Virus record (IMG/VR): IMGVR_UViG_3300043540_000173
Location: 1-27,418 of that record
Strand: one strand, 5' to 3'
Source of the DNA: a virus
DNA length: 27,418 nucleotides
Below are positions 6,224 through 13,584 of the stretch, piece by piece. The notes under the pieces were generated by a model. That model made no database searches, was not told the DNA's origin, and was given only the letters and a program-made list of their open reading frames with translations. Each line of letters begins with the position of its first letter. Position 1 is the first letter of the stretch. Made by a program: the position numbers and the translations under genes.

Positions 6224-6708
6224 CGCATCACCTCCACCCAAGTTCCGTCTTTGAGAACTACAATCAAAACAGGATCGTTTGACAGGCAAACACTAGCAAG
6301 CCCGATTATTAAGACCACACCTAATATGACACCTACAGCACCTGCAATTGTTAGAATTGTTTTTCCAATTATTTTGGCTGTTGGCAAAATAGCTTTGCCA
6401 AATTCAACTGCTTTCCCTAATGCAATTTCGCTAATATGACTTATGGTATCGTTTGTATCTTGTGGTGGGGATTGTACTGGTGGTTCATTCATTCTCGTGG
6501 CTATTACTACCCCCTCAATTTCAACGCCAGCTTGCTTCATTTGCTCCACGCTCTCAATGGCTAATTTTGGTATAATATCTATATACTGTTCGAGCGGGAC
6601 GATATACCAGCCGTTTTTAAAAATTGGCTCGGCGATCATCTTGCCATAACCTACAACAGGGAGCGACCAACTTGTTAGGCTTTGAATTGTTTTTGTGTTT
6701 TCTGACAT
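6217..6708 (-). CDS. Membrane-anchored protein of unknown function
   Basis: The product has 163 residues from ATG 6708, chosen because GGAGGTG lies directly upstream; the frame extends to 6813 without a ribosome-binding site. Residues 1-60 look globular (VVGYGKMIAEPIFKNGWYIVPLEQYIDIIPK). A Pro/Gln-rich linker (about 75-85) follows, then one long hydrophobic segment (about 114-142), then a short hydrophilic tail ending WVEVMRW. It is the first gene of the leftward early block and has its own candidate promoter (6733-6762). The downstream gene overlaps its end. Function unknown; the context suggests it works with the transfer-like ATPase. Confidence 0.55.
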   Translation of the reverse strand: MSENTKTIQSLTSWSLPVVGYGKMIAEPIFKNGWYIVPLEQYIDIIPKLAIESVEQMKQAGVEIEGVVIATRMNEPPVQSPPQDTNDTISHISEIALGKAVEFGKAILPTAKIIGKTILTIAGAVGVILGVVLIIGLASVCLSNDPVLIVVLKDGTWVEVMRW

Positions 6709-6732
6709 CTCACACCTCCGATTTTTGTTTTT

Positions 6733-6762
6733 TAAATACCAGTTTGTTTCCCTAGTTGTAAA
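6733..6762 (-). promoter_or_regulatory. Candidate promoter of the leftward early operon
   Basis: On the minus strand, TTTACA (6757-6762) and TATTTA (6733-6738) are separated by 18 bp, and the -10 is preceded by TGG (extended -10). It lies 25 bp upstream of ATG 6708 and its GGAGGTG. It falls in the divergent gap between the leftward early operon and the rightward cargo gene. Confidence 0.5.
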
Positions 6763-6834
6763 CACAAAAATCCCATCAATCACAACTGAATTTTGCATAA
6801 ATCTTTTAGGCAAAAATCAATTGAGGAGCGAAAA

Positions 6835-8034
6835 ATGAGTGAGAGAAAAATTAGGGAAGGTTTGGAAAAGCTTAGTAAAGACCAAGCAGTAGTACTTTAC
6901 TGGACTTTACAGGGCAAAAGCCCCGATTGGATTGCAGGAGAAATCCTAAAAAAAGAGAGAAAAACCTATGACTACCATATGGGGGAGATTTACACCTACT
7001 TAGGTTTTACAGAAAAAGAACATTGGACTGTCAAGCGGGAGAGATTAATTCGGGAGGTCTACCCGATCTTTAGTGAATTTGTAAAAACTAAAGACGATTT
7101 AGAGAAATGGCAGACAATTAAATACGAGTATGCAAAAGTAAAACCGCCACAAGAACAGTCATCAATTCCTGAAGAACCACAGATTTTTATCAAAGACGAA
7201 ACTCCTGCTAGTGGTCAAAAACAACAAAGCCAAACACAACAACCAAGACAACCAACACAAAGAAAGACATCTTGGCCTCTTGTCTTATTGGGTTTTGGTG
7301 CTGGCGCTTTAATTTCTTGTATTGTTATCGGTGTAATATTTACGGCTTTTTTCAGAAATCGTTCCGCAAGCCTAATGCCCACCTTTACAGAAGTACCGAC
7401 ATCGCCAGCAAAACTAGAAAACGTCTCTACAGCCGAGATTACTGATACTCCTCGAATCATTATTAATCCTACTCCCACACTGCCTTCAAATCTTCTATTT
7501 TATGATAACTTTGATAATGGAATAAGTCCACAATGGGAACAAATAGTGGGAACATTTGCATCAGTAAATGGGCGACTTTCTGTAATTGAAGGACAGCCTT
7601 TTTTGTTTAGAGGTAAAAAACTTGCAGTAATGAAAATAGGCGATAATAGTTGGAAAAGATACATCGTTGAGGCATCAATGTATCCTATCTATGGTAGTAA
7701 TTCCAATTGTATGGGCGACGGAATAGGAGTATCAGTTGTGGACCTTAATAATATGCTATTTTTTAATTTGGGTGCGGATGGTAACAATTGGTGGGAAATT
7801 ATAGAGAATTCAGAATGTAAAACAATAGAAAAGTCTTATAATTATAAGAATTATGACGCAAAATTTTTAGGAGTGAGGCTCATTGTTGATAACGGAAAAT
7901 TCACTGCCTTCGTCAATGAAATTAAATCATCAGAAATCATCATTGAGAATGACAAATTTAAATCTGGTGGCGTCATTCTTGTAGCTAGTGAAGATTCAGA
8001 TTGGGATAACTTTTTAGTCTATCCAATACCTTAA
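6835..8034 (+). CDS. One-component membrane regulator: LuxR-type HTH, one TM span, lectin-like outer domain
   Basis: The product has 399 residues from ATG 6835 (GAGGAG upstream). Residues 10-58 (LEKLSKDQAVVLYWTLQGKSPDWIAGEIL...YDYHMGEIYTYLGF) match a LuxR/GerE-type helix-turn-helix. A Gln/Pro-rich linker follows, then a single membrane segment (about 147-173), then a Thr/Pro-rich stalk with NPTPTLP, and from 221 on a domain opening LLFYDNFDNGISPQWEQIVGTF and ending SDWDNFLVY. This last part resembles concanavalin/LamG-like or DUF1080-type sugar-binding folds. The layout is like ToxR or CadC: a DNA-binding head inside, a sensor outside. It is one of few plus-strand genes and sits alone between the early and lysis blocks, so it looks like cargo (lysogenic conversion). 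Confidence 0.65.
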   Translation: MSERKIREGLEKLSKDQAVVLYWTLQGKSPDWIAGEILKKERKTYDYHMGEIYTYLGFTEKEHWTVKRERLIREVYPIFSEFVKTKDDLEKWQTIKYEYAKVKPPQEQSSIPEEPQIFIKDETPASGQKQQSQTQQPRQPTQRKTSWPLVLLGFGAGALISCIVIGVIFTAFFRNRSASLMPTFTEVPTSPAKLENVSTAEITDTPRIIINPTPTLPSNLLFYDNFDNGISPQWEQIVGTFASVNGRLSVIEGQPFLFRGKKLAVMKIGDNSWKRYIVEASMYPIYGSNSNCMGDGIGVSVVDLNNMLFFNLGADGNNWWEIIENSECKTIEKSYNYKNYDAKFLGVRLIVDNGKFTAFVNEIKSSEIIIENDKFKSGGVILVASEDSDWDNFLVYPIP

Positions 8035-8053
8035 TTTAAACTTATAGGAATAG

Positions 8054-8359
8054 TTATCTCCCATTTATAGCACTCAAGTATTCATCTAGGGTAACAGTTT
8101 TACCACTTACAATTTTACAGGCTAGCTGTTTTCGTTTTGGTGTTGTTCTATCTTTTTCGGTATGGCAAGGTCTTGAAAGCCATTGCAGATTTTCAGGTGC
8201 ATCAGTCTGCTTTCTATTCCAACCCCACATTTTAGCTATGCACTTTGGAGTAAAGTGGTCAACGTTGGTAGCATTACAACCATCACAGGTCGTCCTTTTA
8301 CAAGTCTGACAAGGACAACCATCAGCGTGAACTGGTGCTTGGCATTCCCTTTCTCTCAC
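8054..8359 (-). CDS. HNH-type zinc-finger nuclease-like protein
   Basis: The product has 101 residues. CQTCKRTTCDGC provides two Cys pairs. It is followed by NVDHFTPKCIAKM (the DH of the first His motif), then N-x-QWLSRPCHTEKDRTT, which supplies the Asn, CH and closing Lys/Asp. This is the order expected of an HNH (beta-beta-alpha metal) endonuclease. The start is GTG 8359, overlapping the TGA of the upstream gene as GTGA. In many tailed phages an HNH protein assists the terminase, but here it is at the end of the lysis block, far from the terminase genes. It may instead be a free-standing homing-type enzyme. Confidence 0.75.
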   Translation of the reverse strand: MRERECQAPVHADGCPCQTCKRTTCDGCNATNVDHFTPKCIAKMWGWNRKQTDAPENLQWLSRPCHTEKDRTTPKRKQLACKIVSGKTVTLDEYLSAINGR

Positions 8360-8559
8360 TTTGAGTCTTTTTTAATTTCAAATAATTTTTTCTTTAACTC
8401 CTCTATTTTTCCTTCTTTCATTTGTTTATTGTGTTTTTGTATTTCTTGCCACACTTTTTCAATCGAATTATCTACTCTCCAACCCTTATCTTCTAGGCTG
8501 TATAACTCTTCTAGTTTTTCGTGCAGTATCTCAAGCCGATCATTTAATCTCCTTTCCAT
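8356..8559 (-). CDS. Small coiled-coil protein in the lysis block
   Basis: The product has 67 residues from ATG 8559 (MERRLNDRLEILHEKLEELYSLEDKGW...); an ATG at 8613 in the same frame would add 18 residues. Neither has a clear ribosome-binding site, and both overlap the gene upstream. The sequence is a heptad-rich helix from about 5 to 25 and again from 35 to 65 with many Lys and Glu residues and no membrane segment. By position it could be an accessory or control protein for lysis, but nothing in the sequence proves it. Its stop forms GTGA with the HNH gene start. Confidence 0.5.
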   Translation of the reverse strand: MERRLNDRLEILHEKLEELYSLEDKGWRVDNSIEKVWQEIQKHNKQMKEGKIEELKKKLFEIKKDSK

Positions 8560-8812
8560 AATCTGTGTATCTTGTCTCACTTGCCCATTTTCTAAAAAAG
8601 TCAAGCAAGACATTTATCACATAAAGTATCATTGCTCCTACTACTACTAGGTTAGGTCTAAAATCTTCCCAAGTAAAGCCGTCTTTTTCTATCTCTGTTG
8701 CCACAAAAGAGAGATAAATTACTGCCAATGGTGCAAAGAAAATCAGAGCATTCTTACCCACCTTTTGTAGGTCTTCTTTTCTTACTTGAAATCTTTTACT
8801 TACTACTATCAT
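8540..8812 (-). CDS. Two-span membrane protein, holin candidate
   Basis: The product has 90 residues with two predicted membrane helices, about 22-40 (KNALIFFAPLAVIYLSFVA) and 53-72 (NLVVVGAMILYVINVLLDFF). The N-terminus and C-terminus are charged. Size, two spans and a charged tail fit class II holins, which make holes in the inner membrane so the endolysin can reach the wall. It lies directly after the CHAP endolysin, and its strong AGGGAGGTGA ribosome-binding site overlaps the endolysin stop codon. Several other small membrane proteins sit on the other side of the endolysin, so which one is the pore-former is unclear. Confidence 0.6.
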   Translation of the reverse strand: MIVVSKRFQVRKEDLQKVGKNALIFFAPLAVIYLSFVATEIEKDGFTWEDFRPNLVVVGAMILYVINVLLDFFRKWASETRYTDYGKEIK

Positions 8813-8818
8813 CTTATT

Positions 8819-9676
8819 TCACCTCCCTAAAATACGCATAGTGATTGCCGTAATCAATTCTGAAAGGGGTATCTTATTCAAGACGTCTATATTATCGTCT
8901 TTAAGTCGTTTAATTTCATCATCTTTGGCTAGTATAGCGGCTTGTGCCTTTTCCAACTCCTTCTGTGTTCTTTCAAGTGTTATATTTGTAAGTCTTAATT
9001 GATATTCAAATTCGTCTTTCGCTTTGTTTGCGTCATTTAACGCTTTCTTTAAGTCTTCTTTTTCTCCTTCCAGTTTTTCTACTTTTTCTGTCAACATAGA
9101 AACTTCTGTGAATTTAGGCCCAACTATTTCATTCAGTCTTTTAATTTGTTCACGAAGGTCGGTAATATCTTTGTCATATTTAATTGCCTTTTCCCAAAAG
9201 TCACGAAACTCTCCTTCCCTATCAAGGGACAAACCTCGCTCTTGAAGCAATGTTTTGAACCATTCGGGTATTTCCATAGATTTAATTATCGGTTTTAGCC
9301 AGCCCAAAACTCCTGTATAAGTATGCTCCTGTATATGACATAGTGTTCCTGTCGGGTAGTTCTGGTCAAAGCTCTTAAACTTCTTTGTATCTCCTTCTAA
9401 AAAGATAGCAACGTGTCCATACTTACCTATTTTCGTTCCCCAAATTACAATGTCTCCTTTTTCAGGCACTCCGTATGGCGTGTTCTCAATTCTCTTGTAA
9501 TACTCGGGTAAATATGTATCCCAAATATCTTTAGCTCCCTCAACTGGCGGGCTTTGAGGAAAGCCCAAGACTTCCTTGACATATTGCCGATATAGATCAG
9601 TACATTGGGTTGAGAACTTATTGTCATAGTCAATCCCCTTGCCGTTGTATTTTTCGACAAATTCATCAAGTGTCAT
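8819..9676 (-). CDS. CHAP-domain endolysin with C-terminal coiled coil
   Basis: The product has 285 residues from ATG 9676. That start is favoured because it overlaps the stop of the small gene upstream as ATGA; an in-frame GTG at 9712 is less likely. Residues 1-140 form a CHAP amidase/peptidase domain: the nucleophile Cys25 in FSTQCTDLYRQYV, the catalytic His88 in KYGHVAIF, and a polar third residue in FDQNYP (Asp104/Asn106). It would cut peptidoglycan peptides during lysis. From about 165 to 265 the protein is a long coiled coil instead of the SH3 or LysM wall-binding domain usual in CHAP endolysins. It could therefore multimerise, or be a virion-associated hydrolase. Confidence 0.85.
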   Translation of the reverse strand: MTLDEFVEKYNGKGIDYDNKFSTQCTDLYRQYVKEVLGFPQSPPVEGAKDIWDTYLPEYYKRIENTPYGVPEKGDIVIWGTKIGKYGHVAIFLEGDTKKFKSFDQNYPTGTLCHIQEHTYTGVLGWLKPIIKSMEIPEWFKTLLQERGLSLDREGEFRDFWEKAIKYDKDITDLREQIKRLNEIVGPKFTEVSMLTEKVEKLEGEKEDLKKALNDANKAKDEFEYQLRLTNITLERTQKELEKAQAAILAKDDEIKRLKDDNIDVLNKIPLSELITAITMRILGR

Positions 9677-9804
9677 AACACAGAATTTATTATCTGCAGA
9701 ATAATCTGCCACAACTTAGCATACAAAGGGGCAAGCAATACCCCAATGCTTTTACCAAACTTCCATTCAAAAAAGCCGATAATGAAAATCCAAAGAAATA
9801 TCAT
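9673..9804 (-). CDS. Tiny membrane protein (43 aa) before the endolysin
   Basis: A 43-residue frame, MIFLWIFIIGFFEWKFGKSI..., has one strong hydrophobic segment at the N-terminus (about 2-13) and an amphipathic, mostly non-polar remainder. It overlaps the gene upstream (ATGA at 9801-9804) and the endolysin downstream (ATGA at 9673-9676), so translation of all three is probably linked. Tight coupling on both sides argues that it is real despite its size. A role in lysis, such as pinholin or lysis control, is inferred from position only. Confidence 0.55.
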   Translation of the reverse strand: MIFLWIFIIGFFEWKFGKSIGVLLAPLYAKLWQIILQIINSVL

Positions 9805-9950
9805 CTTAAATATTGTATAAGACCAGTCAACAATAAAAAACCCCCAATTATGCCACTAATCAAAGCAAGGGGAATTAAACCTGCAAATGAAAACATCAGC
9901 CCAAAAATACACATTATTCCGCCTATTACTATTTTTTGAGATTGACTCAT
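9801..9950 (-). CDS. Tiny two-span membrane protein (49 aa)
   Basis: The 49-residue product is almost entirely hydrophobic: two spans (IVIGGIMCIFGLMFSFAGLI and PLALISGIIGGFLLLTGLIQYL) with a short turn and Gly-rich faces. ATG 9950 is preceded by AGGGGGTGA at good spacing. The stop overlaps the next small gene as ATGA. Gly-rich double-span peptides of this size next to an endolysin suggest a holin or antiholin, but no family signature can be named. Confidence 0.6.
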   Translation of the reverse strand: MSQSQKIVIGGIMCIFGLMFSFAGLIPLALISGIIGGFLLLTGLIQYLR

Positions 9951-9976
9951 TTTTTTCACCCCCTATTCTCTAAATC

Positions 9977-10315
9977 TTATATCCTTTTCTTTTTGTCTTC
10001 CTGCTGATCTTCAGTTGATTTCAGATAAAAGCCCGTAACACCAACTGCCAGTAAAAAGGCTGGCACTACTAGTATTGACACCATAAACTTATATCTCTCA
10101 ATGTCGCCAAGAATGTAAGACAAAGATGACATACAAAGAACAGCAAACATAAAAGATAGAGTTAGCAAAAATATCTTAAGTGATTGAATTATAGGAGTTG
10201 TCTTAAACTTCCAGTAAGCTCTGTAATAGAGAATAGTGAGAATAGAGGAGGTAAGGCAAATGTAGAAGTAAAGTATCGTTCTCAAGATGGCTGATAATTG
10301 ATACCAAGTTTCCAT
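9977..10315 (-). CDS. Three-span membrane protein in the lysis block
   Basis: The product has 112 residues. Hydrophobic segments lie at about 8-30 (AILRTILYFYICLTSSILTILYY), 45-68 (SLKIFLLTLSFMFAVLCMSSLSYIL) and 77-97 (FMVSILVVPAFLLAVGVTGFYL). The tail is polar and charged (STEDQQEDKKKRI). Three spans with a charged C-terminus is the layout of class I holins, though no sequence family is recognised. It starts 3 bp after the stop of the preceding coiled-coil/TM gene and lacks a clear ribosome-binding site. Holin is one possibility among several membrane proteins here. Confidence 0.55.
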   Translation of the reverse strand: METWYQLSAILRTILYFYICLTSSILTILYYRAYWKFKTTPIIQSLKIFLLTLSFMFAVLCMSSLSYILGDIERYKFMVSILVVPAFLLAVGVTGFYLKSTEDQQEDKKKRI

Positions 10316-10318
10316 AAG

Positions 10319-10570
10319 CTACAAAAACTTCAAGACTTTTTCAGCCCCAGCTAAAACCACAAGAGCAAGAATTGCGATAAAGAAAACATACCATATCCGA
10401 TTAAATGATTTTGTCATCTCTTTAGTAGCTTGGGTGTTAGCCTCTATGGCTTGTGCGTGGAGTTTGTTTTGGTCATTTAATTCTCTTAGAACCATAGATA
10501 CGCCATCCAAGAATGAGTTGGTTTTTTCATTCAGGTCTATGAATTTTTCAATAAGTTGGTCTTTAGTCAT
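10319..10570 (-). CDS. Coiled coil plus C-terminal membrane anchor (XhlA-like)
   Basis: The product has 83 residues. Residues 1-55 are a polar, helical segment (LIEKFIDLNEKTNSFLDGVSMVLRELNDQNKLHAQAIEANTQAT). A single membrane span at the C-terminus (IWYVFFIAILALVVLAGAE) is followed by KVLKFL. This order matches the XhlA/hemolysin-type accessory proteins found next to holins and endolysins, which sit in the inner membrane facing the cytoplasm. It is the first gene after the tail fibre and opens the lysis block. Family assignment is by architecture, not by a clear sequence motif. Confidence 0.6.
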   Translation of the reverse strand: MTKDQLIEKFIDLNEKTNSFLDGVSMVLRELNDQNKLHAQAIEANTQATKEMTKSFNRIWYVFFIAILALVVLAGAEKVLKFL

Positions 10571-10614
10571 ATTTTTTATATTTTTATAGGAAATTGTGAA
10601 AAAAGATACTCATA

Positions 10615-12561
10615 TTAAAAACTACCCCAACCAGCTATATAAAAATAGTCACCATTAACAAGAGTAAATGGACTTGATGCATTAAAAGCGTATGGACTCG
10701 CACTATAATAAAGCCAACCACCTGTGCCCTGTGAGCCAATAACGCTTCTCCCATAAGGAGATGCGGCTTGGTTGACCATACCAGTAAATACTGCGTCGGT
10801 AGATGATATCGGGTGGCCAGCAAAGTAATAAGCATAACCAGCATCTCCAAAGGTGGTAGTGCTTCCAGCTGTAACCTTAATATAATAATAAACAGCATTG
10901 CCAACAACCATCATTTTTCCAACGATTGTGCCATTTCCAATACTTGGTGGAGTCCCGCTTTTACTCCAAGTTGGTGTCCAATTAAAAAAGGTTGGATATC
11001 CTTGTGGATTAGCCTGATATGAGTAATAGGGATTAGTAATAGTAGCATTTGCTAGTGTATAATCTGACCCACCCGTAATGTTGACGGTTGTATTAGTAGA
11101 GAATGAAGACGAAGTAACTACAAAATATTTATCTGTTGTTTGAGTTAATTTTATTCTTGTGCCTTTAGTAAAGATTGCTGTTCTATCTACCCCTGAAATA
11201 GTAAATGAAGTTGCAGAAGCATACGTCCAAGTGTCTCCCGATGAAACCCAACCATTAGTGTTAATGGGGTCAATATAGGATGAGCCATCATATAATTTGA
11301 CTCTCCCAGTTCCCTTACCCTTGAGATATAAATTGATGTTGGTATCATCTCCCGAAGCCTCAATGGTTGGATTTACGCCTGTTGCCGCATTTGTGATTTT
11401 GATTTGATTTACAGCCGATGTGGTAGCAGGCGTTTCAATGATTTCATTACCGTTAGTGTCAAGGATGGCTGTTTCTATTTTAGGAGAGGTGAGTTTTTTG
11501 TTGGTTAATGTCTGTGTATCGGTTGTTCCTACCAGATTTCCACTTACTCCGTGAGTAGAGGTTGAAGATGCGTGAGTTGAAACAGCTCCTGCTGACTCGA
11601 AGCTTGAGGCTGAAAACCCACTATCTTTTATTAGCTTTCCAGTCGTGCCATCAAAAGCTGCAAAGTTATTATTTGTTGCCGATGAGGGACCAACGACATC
11701 TCCAGCACCACTTCCATCTGTTCCTTTATTGCCAGTCCGAGAGAAAAGAACGGACAGAATATCACTTGCCGAGAAACTTCCAGACGAGGAGACGTGGCTG
11801 ACAGTTACTTTCCTGTATCCCGTTCCATTTACAACCAAACCTGTTATGTTGAAAACTGCGAAATTGTTCTCTGCTCCCCTTTTGGTAATTTTTATTATCC
11901 CCTTGACATTTGGGTCTGTCGAGTCGTCCCAAGTATCAATAAAAGAGGAAACATTACCACCGCCGTTTTCAAGGTTATCTATAAAAATCTGAGTAACAGA
12001 GGATATAGTGGCATTGTTAAATTTAAGCTGACCATTTCCAGGGTCGCTATCGGTTGTATCAGTATTAAAAGCATAAAGAAGTCCAGCCGAAACTCCAGCA
12101 TCTCCTTGAGGCCCCTGAGGCCCTTGCACCCCTTGTGGCCCCTGCGGGCCTTGTGATCCCGTGTCTCCCTTTTGAGCTATTAATTCCCAGTAAGAGGTGT
12201 TTGTCGGGGTTTGTCCAGTATTTGCTTGTATACAAACATAAGATGAGCCATTATAATAAACGGCGTCATCAACAGAATAAGCAGTTGAGTTGGACCAAGT
12301 TCCTCGCCAATTTAGTCCTTTATCTCCTTTGTCCCCCTTGTCTCCTTTTAAGCCTTGAGGCCCTTGAGGCCCCTGATCACCAGTATTACCTTTTTGTGCC
12401 ACCAATCGCCAGTAGGTAGTATTAGTTGGTGCTGTTCCTACAGGCGGATATAATATGCAGGTATAAGTTGAGCCATTATAGGAGACAGTATCGCTAACCT
12501 CGTATTGAGTTGAGGCATTATATTCTCCTTTCCACAGCTCTGACCATTTTTTGTCTTGCAT
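10615..12561 (-). CDS. Collagen-like tail fibre / receptor-binding protein
   Basis: The product has 648 residues. Two related modules of about 45-50 residues (6-55 and 84-128) share W.G.W/Y...Y...D.V.YNGS.Y.CI.....G..PTNT.YW.L.AQKG, resembling carbohydrate-binding CBM5/12-type folds. Each is followed by Gly-X-Y collagen-like repeats (58-82, GPQGPQ and GDKGDKGDK; and 132-156). A long beta-rich region and an aromatic C-terminal domain ending DYFYIAGWGSF follow. Collagen repeats form trimeric shafts, so this is probably a trimeric fibre binding the host surface. The ATG follows a 19-base stem-loop with no ribosome-binding site, and the gene has its own extended -10 promoter (12562-12595). No chaperone gene follows. 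Confidence 0.8.
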   Translation of the reverse strand: MQDKKWSELWKGEYNASTQYEVSDTVSYNGSTYTCILYPPVGTAPTNTTYWRLVAQKGNTGDQGPQGPQGLKGDKGDKGDKGLNWRGTWSNSTAYSVDDAVYYNGSSYVCIQANTGQTPTNTSYWELIAQKGDTGSQGPQGPQGVQGPQGPQGDAGVSAGLLYAFNTDTTDSDPGNGQLKFNNATISSVTQIFIDNLENGGGNVSSFIDTWDDSTDPNVKGIIKITKRGAENNFAVFNITGLVVNGTGYRKVTVSHVSSSGSFSASDILSVLFSRTGNKGTDGSGAGDVVGPSSATNNNFAAFDGTTGKLIKDSGFSASSFESAGAVSTHASSTSTHGVSGNLVGTTDTQTLTNKKLTSPKIETAILDTNGNEIIETPATTSAVNQIKITNAATGVNPTIEASGDDTNINLYLKGKGTGRVKLYDGSSYIDPINTNGWVSSGDTWTYASATSFTISGVDRTAIFTKGTRIKLTQTTDKYFVVTSSSFSTNTTVNITGGSDYTLANATITNPYYSYQANPQGYPTFFNWTPTWSKSGTPPSIGNGTIVGKMMVVGNAVYYYIKVTAGSTTTFGDAGYAYYFAGHPISSTDAVFTGMVNQAASPYGRSVIGSQGTGGWLYYSASPYAFNASSPFTLVNGDYFYIAGWGSF

Positions 12562-12595
12562 AAGCGTTTACACAACGCTTTTATTGATTATAACA
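12562..12595 (-). promoter_or_regulatory. Extended -10 promoter with 5'-terminal stem-loop leader (tail fibre)
   Basis: On the minus strand, TGTTATAAT (-10 hexamer at 12587-12592) is followed, after CAATAA, by AAGCGTT-GTGTA-AACGCTT (12580 down to 12562). This is a perfect 7-bp stem whose last base is immediately before ATG 12561. The expected start site is about 12580, so the entire untranslated leader would be the stem-loop. No Shine-Dalgarno is present. The promoter overlaps the end of the preceding gene. Confidence 0.75.
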
Positions 12596-12597
12596 AA

Positions 12598-12780
12598 TCA
12601 AGATTTTGTTTTAAAACTCCATTTAGTCGCTTCCTCTTGAGAAATCAAAACCATATTCTCACTATTGCCAACCAATATTTGTTTGCCGTCGTGAGTGAGA
12701 ATACGGGTTCGTTCAAAGGTAGTTGGTATCTTCGACTTATTTTGAGAGGAAGATGATGTTTTTGTTTTGTTTGTCCACAT
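12598..12780 (-). CDS. Small virion-region protein (60 aa)
   Basis: The product has 60 residues. The N-terminus is Lys/Thr/Ser-rich and disordered (TNKTKTSSSSQNKSK). The rest is a compact beta pattern (RILTHDGKQILVGNSENMVLISQEEATKWSF). It starts at ATG 12780 inside the stop of the gene upstream (TAATG), so translation is coupled to that head gene. It ends just before the tail-fibre promoter. Function is unknown; position suggests a small head or fibre-attachment part. Confidence 0.6.
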   Translation of the reverse strand: MWTNKTKTSSSSQNKSKIPTTFERTRILTHDGKQILVGNSENMVLISQEEATKWSFKTKS

Positions 12781-13121
12781 TAGAATTCAACAATTTCCGT
12801 ATAAATTGAAACAGAACTTGTAATCCCAGTTCCTCCAGCAGGTGCAGTAACATCAACAGTATCATCTTCCAAGAGAATTACTTCTCCATTAGGGACATAT
12901 ACCGTATATCTAGCGTTTGCAGAGCCAGTGCTTAAAACCGTATCGTATGCAGCTCCAGCCCCAGAGTTTAAAGTCACAGTAACTCCGCTGTGAGTTGGAG
13001 TATTAGAATAAGCCACTAGCACCTGCAAAAGCCTCCTCACTGCTCCAGTAGGAGTAGATACGGTTTGAGCCGTATTTGCAGCTGATGTTCCGACTGTTCT
13101 TTGTTTACTTCCTCTACTCAT
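12780..13121 (-). CDS. Small beta-rich structural protein, head decoration candidate
   Basis: The product has 113 residues from ATG 13121, which follows a strong AAGGAGGTGG; an upstream GTG at 13130 overlaps that site and is rejected. The chain is rich in Val, Thr, Gly and Ala with alternating hydrophobic residues (RRLLQVLVAYSNTPTH, VTVTLNSGAGAAYDTVL, ARYTVYVPNGEVILLEDDTV, SSVSIYTEIVEF). This is typical of a jelly-roll or Ig-like phage structural fold. It lies two genes downstream of the major capsid protein and one after the other beta-rich head protein. A capsid decoration or head-fibre role is inferred. Confidence 0.6.
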   Translation of the reverse strand: MSRGSKQRTVGTSAANTAQTVSTPTGAVRRLLQVLVAYSNTPTHSGVTVTLNSGAGAAYDTVLSTGSANARYTVYVPNGEVILLEDDTVDVTAPAGGTGITSSVSIYTEIVEF

Positions 13122-13185
13122 ATTTACCACCTCCTTTTTGACTGTTTATTTCTGTCCCGATTGACGGGACAGAGTAAGCAGTCAA

Positions 13186-13584
13186 CTAGCTATTGACCGC
13201 CCTGATAATGGCAAAATTTATCGTCATTGCGGCGTTCAAAGCAGTTGATGCGTGAAGGTTGGTAATAACAACCTTAAATGAGCCATTAGCCACGCCTTTA
13301 ACCGACACAGCTGGTGTTCCAGCACCGCCATAAGTAGTTGAAACAACCACAACATCGGTAGCTTTGACTTTATCATTATTTACGGTAAATTCTTCCTCAG
13401 CACCAGCAGCGGTTGTCAAGGCAACAGTTGTAATTTGCCCTGCATACTTATTGATGGTGACAGGCGTTGATGCTGAAGTTGTCTGTGTTACAGTCCCTCC
13501 AACATTTTTACCAGCAATAAAACCGAGAGATTTTCCAACCTCAAGGTCGCCATAAACTCGTAATCCTCTATTTAGTATTTTCAT
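13186..13584 (-). CDS. Capsid-associated beta-rich protein (head decoration-like)
   Basis: The product has 132 residues. The block GKNVGGTVTQTTSASTPVTINKYAGQITTVALTTAAGAEEEFTVNNDKVKATDVVVVSTTYGG, then NGSFKVVITNLHASTALNAAMTINFAIIRAV, is a pattern I have often seen in short phage proteins encoded directly after the major capsid gene. It forms a beta-sandwich-like structural protein. It would coat or stabilise the capsid surface. ATG 13584 has only a weak upstream AAAGGG, which lies within a hairpin. The 138-bp gap between this gene and the capsid gene is packed with stem-loops, so its dosage relative to the capsid may be set there. Confidence 0.6.
   Translation of the reverse strand: MKILNRGLRVYGDLEVGKSLGFIAGKNVGGTVTQTTSASTPVTINKYAGQITTVALTTAAGAEEEFTVNNDKVKATDVVVVSTTYGGAGTPAVSVKGVANGSFKVVITNLHASTALNAAMTINFAIIRAVNS

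Noticed and set aside
11562-12419. Several plus-strand frames opposite the tail fibre
   Set aside because: They arise from the repetitive Gly-X-Y coding sequence read backwards. There are no ribosome-binding sites or domains.
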